9,136 bases of DNA from an uncultured Erysipelotrichaceae bacterium (lineage in GTDB: Bacteria; Bacillota_I; Bacilli_A; RFN20; CAG-826), in contig CADCCA010000043.1 in assembly GCA_902799855.1 (NCBI GenBank), positions 1 to 9,136 of the forward strand, written 5' to 3'. The notes under the pieces are model-generated. The model did not search any database. It saw nothing but the letters and a program-made list of their open reading frames with translations, and had not been told where the DNA came from. Of this stretch, positions 5,893 through 9,136 are shown piece by piece (the first letter of the stretch is position 1; each line of letters opens with the position of its first letter). The position numbers and the translations under genes were made by a program.

Positions 5893-5903
5893 TAATTTTC
5901 TCT
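5879..5903. repeat. 9-bp inverted repeat around the yfhO stop codon
   Basis: AGAGAAAAT (5879-5887) and ATTTTCTCT (5895-5903) are perfect inverted repeats with a 7-base loop that contains the yfhO stop (5892-5894). On the - strand it is followed by TGCTTTT. It is AT-rich, with only two G-C pairs, so at most it is a weak terminator or an mRNA 3'-end hairpin upstream of the stronger one. Confidence 0.6.
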
Positions 5904-8900
5904 ATATAATCCATCGATATGATGAATCTTTTTCTTATCGATATAGATGTGATAACCGACCATTGAAACAAAGAAAGCGGTAAAGGCAAAAGCACTAGTG
6001 ATATAAGAAATGTTGAGATATGGTGTCTTATAAGTCATGGTGTAGCTATAGTTACCTTTAGGTGCGATAAAGGAAACGAAACCGCCATTGCCTTTATAAA
6101 CTTTTAGACTTTGAGAATGACCATTTTCATCTTTTGCGGTCACTTTCCAACCCCTATCATAAGCGACACGTGATACGATAAACCTATTGCTTGGATAGTT
6201 GGTGGTGAATGTGAACTTATCTGGACTATATGTGACGTTTTCGATTGGATATTCTGTCATTTTTTCTCTTCTAGCGACATAGTCTTCTTTACTCTCGTAG
6301 CACATTTTTAAATTGTAATAGTTGAGATAACTATATTGGTACTTACCACATACCGCTAAAGCTTTGACATCTTTATTGGTATAGAAACTACGCATTGGAA
6401 TGGTGTTATCTGTTGTGTCATCATCATGAGAATCGACCATAAAGACCTTGTCGTTTGTATCAATGAAATAGAAACGATATTTTATAGAGCCGGTAAAGGA
6501 AGCATTAACATAAATCGCTGTTCCTGCTTTAAATATAGGTTCTCCTGCTTCTTGAGAAGTTATGAAAGCAAACCACTGATGTGGATTAGCTTGGTCATAT
6601 GTTCTAGCATCATAATCATTTGGAATACTTGGAATCTCGTTAACTGGAATATCGTAGGAATTTCTGCTTTGCACTTTTCCATCTTCCAATGTTTTCTCTA
6701 ATTTATAGTGAGTGATATTGTATTTTGGAGATTTGAATTCTAAATAACCATGTTCTCTGCTCCAATTGAAGAGAGGCTTTAGCGTATCTTGATTATTAAA
6801 TGTATTAGCGGCTTTTGGATCGATATAAGCATGCTTAATAGAAATGCCTTCTGCTTCAATTTCTGCAGAATCATCTTTATTAATTGCAGGTGTTTCGGAA
6901 CGATGAATTGCATTTTCAACAAAGCCAAAATCTGTTTCGACCTTTCCGTATTTAAGGGTCTCACCATCATATACCTCATCATATGAATAACCAAAGTCGT
7001 TTTGGTACTTATTTTCATACACGATATACTCGGATTTACTTCTATCGTATTTATCGCTCTCAGTGAAATCGAAAGGCACATTAGCGTTAAATACACCTGG
7101 ATTTGCTTTTTCAATTTGGTTGTATTGCGTTTTTGCTTTGCTGACAAAATAGTATTTAACACCAAGCATATTATCTAAATCTTGTATCTTACCACGGTAA
7201 TTACCACCGACAGATTTAGAACCGGTTCTCATCCCCATCCATAATGTGAAATCATCGACTTCAAAGTTGTATAAGGAGTGGAAGAAGTTAGCGGAACTAT
7301 AATTATTAATCAAACTATTATTCACACTCCAATCATCGCCGATTGAAGAGAAGATGCGGAAGAATGATTTGTCAGTTTTGGTGACTTGGTCATAGACTTT
7401 CTTGAATCTTTCATTCGCGGCATAGCCATTATTTCTATTCGTATCATATCCATGTCCCCAAGTGACTAAGTTACCCATCACAACCGCTTCAAAGGCTACG
7501 AAAACAGTGACGATAGTTTTTAAAATTTTCTTTTGATACATGAATAAGAAAACAAGATACACACCGGTTACATAAAGTAGTTCTAAAATGAACGCTAAAT
7601 TGGTGAAATCAAAAACAATCTTGCCGTTATTATAAATAACAAGACGATGCATATATTTTCCATATGTTTTAGTATCTGCTTCACTTAATTGGAACGTTAA
7701 AATCCAAACGGTGATAATACCAATAACAGCGAATAAGTAACCGATATGAACGTGCCACTTAGCGACATCAGGAATGCGGTCGATATAAATACCAACATAG
7801 GCAATTAATGAAGTAGCGATAAATAATGTCCATCTCGCGTATCCACTTGTGCCACCCATTGTTAAGTAATACATGAATGGGGTGAATAAAGATAAGACGA
7901 GTAGACCAAATGCGATAAAATGGGACCACTTCTTTTCTTTGCCTGATTGAATTAAAGAAGGCACTAAGAACATGATAAATGGCACATAGCACCATAAGGA
8001 AACCGCCATATCGTCAAAGTCCCATGACTGTAGTTGAATGGTTGGAAGAGAACGGCATGTAGTGGCTGGGAAGAAGAACTCCATAATTGGATAGAGCACT
8101 CTTTTTGGCAGCATGTGGTTGTGTTGATCTGGAGCGACATTCCATGAAAATAATAGCTTAAAGAAATCGCCAATTTTTCCTTCAATCAGATAACCTTTCA
8201 ATGTTCCAAAATATGAATATGTTTCAAGCTTTGGTGATGATAGTGTTGCTAAAACAGCAGGGCCAAATACAAGCATGCTCATTAATAAGCCACCTGCAAA
8301 ACCCACGAAGCCAAAGCCAAGTGTCTTCATATTTTCTTTAAATGATTTGGTTTTAATCTTTTGGAAAAAGCGGAACATCGCGTAGATGAAACCGCAGATG
8401 AGATATGGAATGGTTAAAACATAGTTACAAATGGCTAAGAAAAATACACCTGTGCAAAGTATCCAAGGCTTGTTATCTTTTAGGACTTTTTCAATACCGA
8501 GAAGAACGATTGGGAAGAACACTAAAATATCTTGATAGTTGTTATACCAGAGGTAGAACGCTCCCCATCCAGCAAAACCATAGGCGATACCACAAATTCG
8601 AGCAACGTTATCCTTAATGTTAAAAGCTTGCTTCATATAGATGGAGAAGAATAATCCAGCACAAGAAATCTTAACAATAGAGCATATTGCAAGAGATTGT
8701 GGCACGAAAGATCTTGGCAATAAAACAATAATTAAATTAAACGGCGAGAATAAACCATAGTAGGCATTTGAGCCAATAGAATTAACACCCAAATAAATAA
8801 CGGGATCAAACAAAGTAAAGTTACCGGTTTTAATCCAATCGTGGTAATAATCCCAAATATGGTATCCCATAGGGATATATTGGCCAGTATAGTCGCCACC

Positions 8901-9086
8901 ATAAGCCAAACTAAAACCATTTTCAGCAAGCATAATCAAATAAAAACCAATGCTGATACCTACCAGCATTAGGAAATAATAAAAAGCGCTAGGCACTTTC
9001 CATTTTTTGATTTTGCTAATTACCTCGGTGACCTTCTTTTTGAAGGGATTTTCCGGTCTTTTGTCGTTAACAAATGTTACTTGCAT
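5892..9086 (-). CDS. yfhO: YfhO-family polytopic membrane protein, probable envelope glycosyltransferase
   Basis: 1064 residues. The N-terminal half has about 14 membrane segments (first at 31-53, later ones to about 545). It is followed by a large, probably extracellular domain (about 546-1020), one last membrane helix (1026-1048) and a short basic tail. The first outer loop carries GGDYTGQYIP (63-72), then AYYGLFSPFNL (108-118), as in YfhO and other GT-C-fold enzymes where an acidic residue in this loop is catalytic; Asp65 is the candidate. GYARW (415-419) is another YfhO-like motif. In Bacillus and Listeria, YfhO works with a CsbB-type GT2 enzyme: the latter makes an undecaprenyl-phosphate sugar, and YfhO transfers the sugar to lipoteichoic acid outside the membrane. 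Substrate and acceptor here are inferred only. The start ATG lies two bases after an upstream stop with no clear ribosome binding site, so coupling is likely. The protein is longer than the roughly 850-900 residues of classical YfhO. Confidence 0.85.
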   Translation of the reverse strand: MQVTFVNDKRPENPFKKKVTEVISKIKKWKVPSAFYYFLMLVGISIGFYLIMLAENGFSLAYGGDYTGQYIPMGYHIWDYYHDWIKTGNFTLFDPVIYLGVNSIGSNAYYGLFSPFNLIIVLLPRSFVPQSLAICSIVKISCAGLFFSIYMKQAFNIKDNVARICGIAYGFAGWGAFYLWYNNYQDILVFFPIVLLGIEKVLKDNKPWILCTGVFFLAICNYVLTIPYLICGFIYAMFRFFQKIKTKSFKENMKTLGFGFVGFAGGLLMSMLVFGPAVLATLSSPKLETYSYFGTLKGYLIEGKIGDFFKLLFSWNVAPDQHNHMLPKRVLYPIMEFFFPATTCRSLPTIQLQSWDFDDMAVSLWCYVPFIMFLVPSLIQSGKEKKWSHFIAFGLLVLSLFTPFMYYLTMGGTSGYARWTLFIATSLIAYVGIYIDRIPDVAKWHVHIGYLFAVIGIITVWILTFQLSEADTKTYGKYMHRLVIYNNGKIVFDFTNLAFILELLYVTGVYLVFLFMYQKKILKTIVTVFVAFEAVVMGNLVTWGHGYDTNRNNGYAANERFKKVYDQVTKTDKSFFRIFSSIGDDWSVNNSLINNYSSANFFHSLYNFEVDDFTLWMGMRTGSKSVGGNYRGKIQDLDNMLGVKYYFVSKAKTQYNQIEKANPGVFNANVPFDFTESDKYDRSKSEYIVYENKYQNDFGYSYDEVYDGETLKYGKVETDFGFVENAIHRSETPAINKDDSAEIEAEGISIKHAYIDPKAANTFNNQDTLKPLFNWSREHGYLEFKSPKYNITHYKLEKTLEDGKVQSRNSYDIPVNEIPSIPNDYDARTYDQANPHQWFAFITSQEAGEPIFKAGTAIYVNASFTGSIKYRFYFIDTNDKVFMVDSHDDDTTDNTIPMRSFYTNKDVKALAVCGKYQYSYLNYYNLKMCYESKEDYVARREKMTEYPIENVTYSPDKFTFTTNYPSNRFIVSRVAYDRGWKVTAKDENGHSQSLKVYKGNGGFVSFIAPKGNYSYTMTYKTPYLNISYITSAFAFTAFFVSMVGYHIYIDKKKIHHIDGLYREN

Positions 9087-9088
9087 AA

Positions 9089-9136
9089 TTAGAAAACCAA
9101 CTTCTTCACGTAATTCTTGTTAACGCCAAATTCTTC
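9089..9136 (-). CDS. C-terminal end of an unidentified upstream gene (partial)
   Basis: Reading in from the right edge on the - strand, one frame gives 15 codons ending in KNYVKKLVF and TAA; the other two frames hit stops. The stop is two bases before the yfhO ATG, the spacing expected of a coupled operon. The visible residues are too few to name a family. A GT2 glycosyltransferase partner for YfhO would be the first thing to look for beyond the edge, but nothing in these residues proves it. Confidence 0.55.
   Translation of the reverse strand, partial: EEFGVNKNYVKKLVF

Noticed and set aside
6779..7165. 128-codon - strand frame within yfhO
   Set aside because: It is an alternative frame of a clearly coding region, with no ribosome binding site or domain.
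1..9136. Mobile element, CRISPR array, tRNA or rRNA gene
   Set aside because: I see no transposase or integrase, spaced repeats, cloverleaf or rRNA-like sequence. The only direct repeat of note is the 76-bp duplication.

Overview
The window looks like chromosomal DNA from a low-GC Firmicutes or Mollicutes-related bacterium. The evidence is an AT-rich composition, AGA/TTA/GAA-type codons, short intergenic gaps and a gene set (DegV, RluA-type synthase, TrkA_C protein, TypA, YfhO) typical of that group. Every tryptophan I checked is TGG and no recognised gene contains an in-frame TGA, so the standard bacterial code fits. I see no mobile element, RNA gene or CRISPR array, and no gene-free stretch longer than about 125 bases.

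Left part, + strand. The window opens inside an ATP-grasp ligase-like gene (1-699). It is followed by a 46-codon, very basic unknown protein (777-917). A perfect 76-bp tandem duplication (633-784) separates them; it re-creates the last codons of the ATP-grasp gene and the start of the small gene. A terminator closes the unit. Next comes a stand-alone degV (FakB-type fatty-acid-binding protein, 1043-1933) with its own terminator. Then comes a probable two-gene unit: an RluA-family pseudouridine synthase (2002-2934) and a membrane protein with two TrkA_C domains (2948-3979).

Right part, - strand. An upstream gene, of which only the last 15 codons are visible (9089-9136), is followed two bases later by a 1064-residue YfhO-family membrane protein (5892-9086). 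A terminator and a probable overlapping promoter separate this from typA/bipA (3992-5818). typA converges on the TrkA_C gene, and the two share a bidirectional terminator.

The genes do not form one pathway. They touch envelope lipid supply (DegV), ribosome assembly or RNA modification (RluA, TypA), probable ion or second-messenger sensing (TrkA_C) and surface glycosylation (YfhO). I see no convincing new multi-gene system. The points most worth checking are the exact 76-bp duplication, the small basic ORF, the pore-loop-like segment in the TrkA_C protein, the terminator/promoter overlap in front of typA, and the mix of Shine-Dalgarno-led, coupled and possibly leaderless starts.
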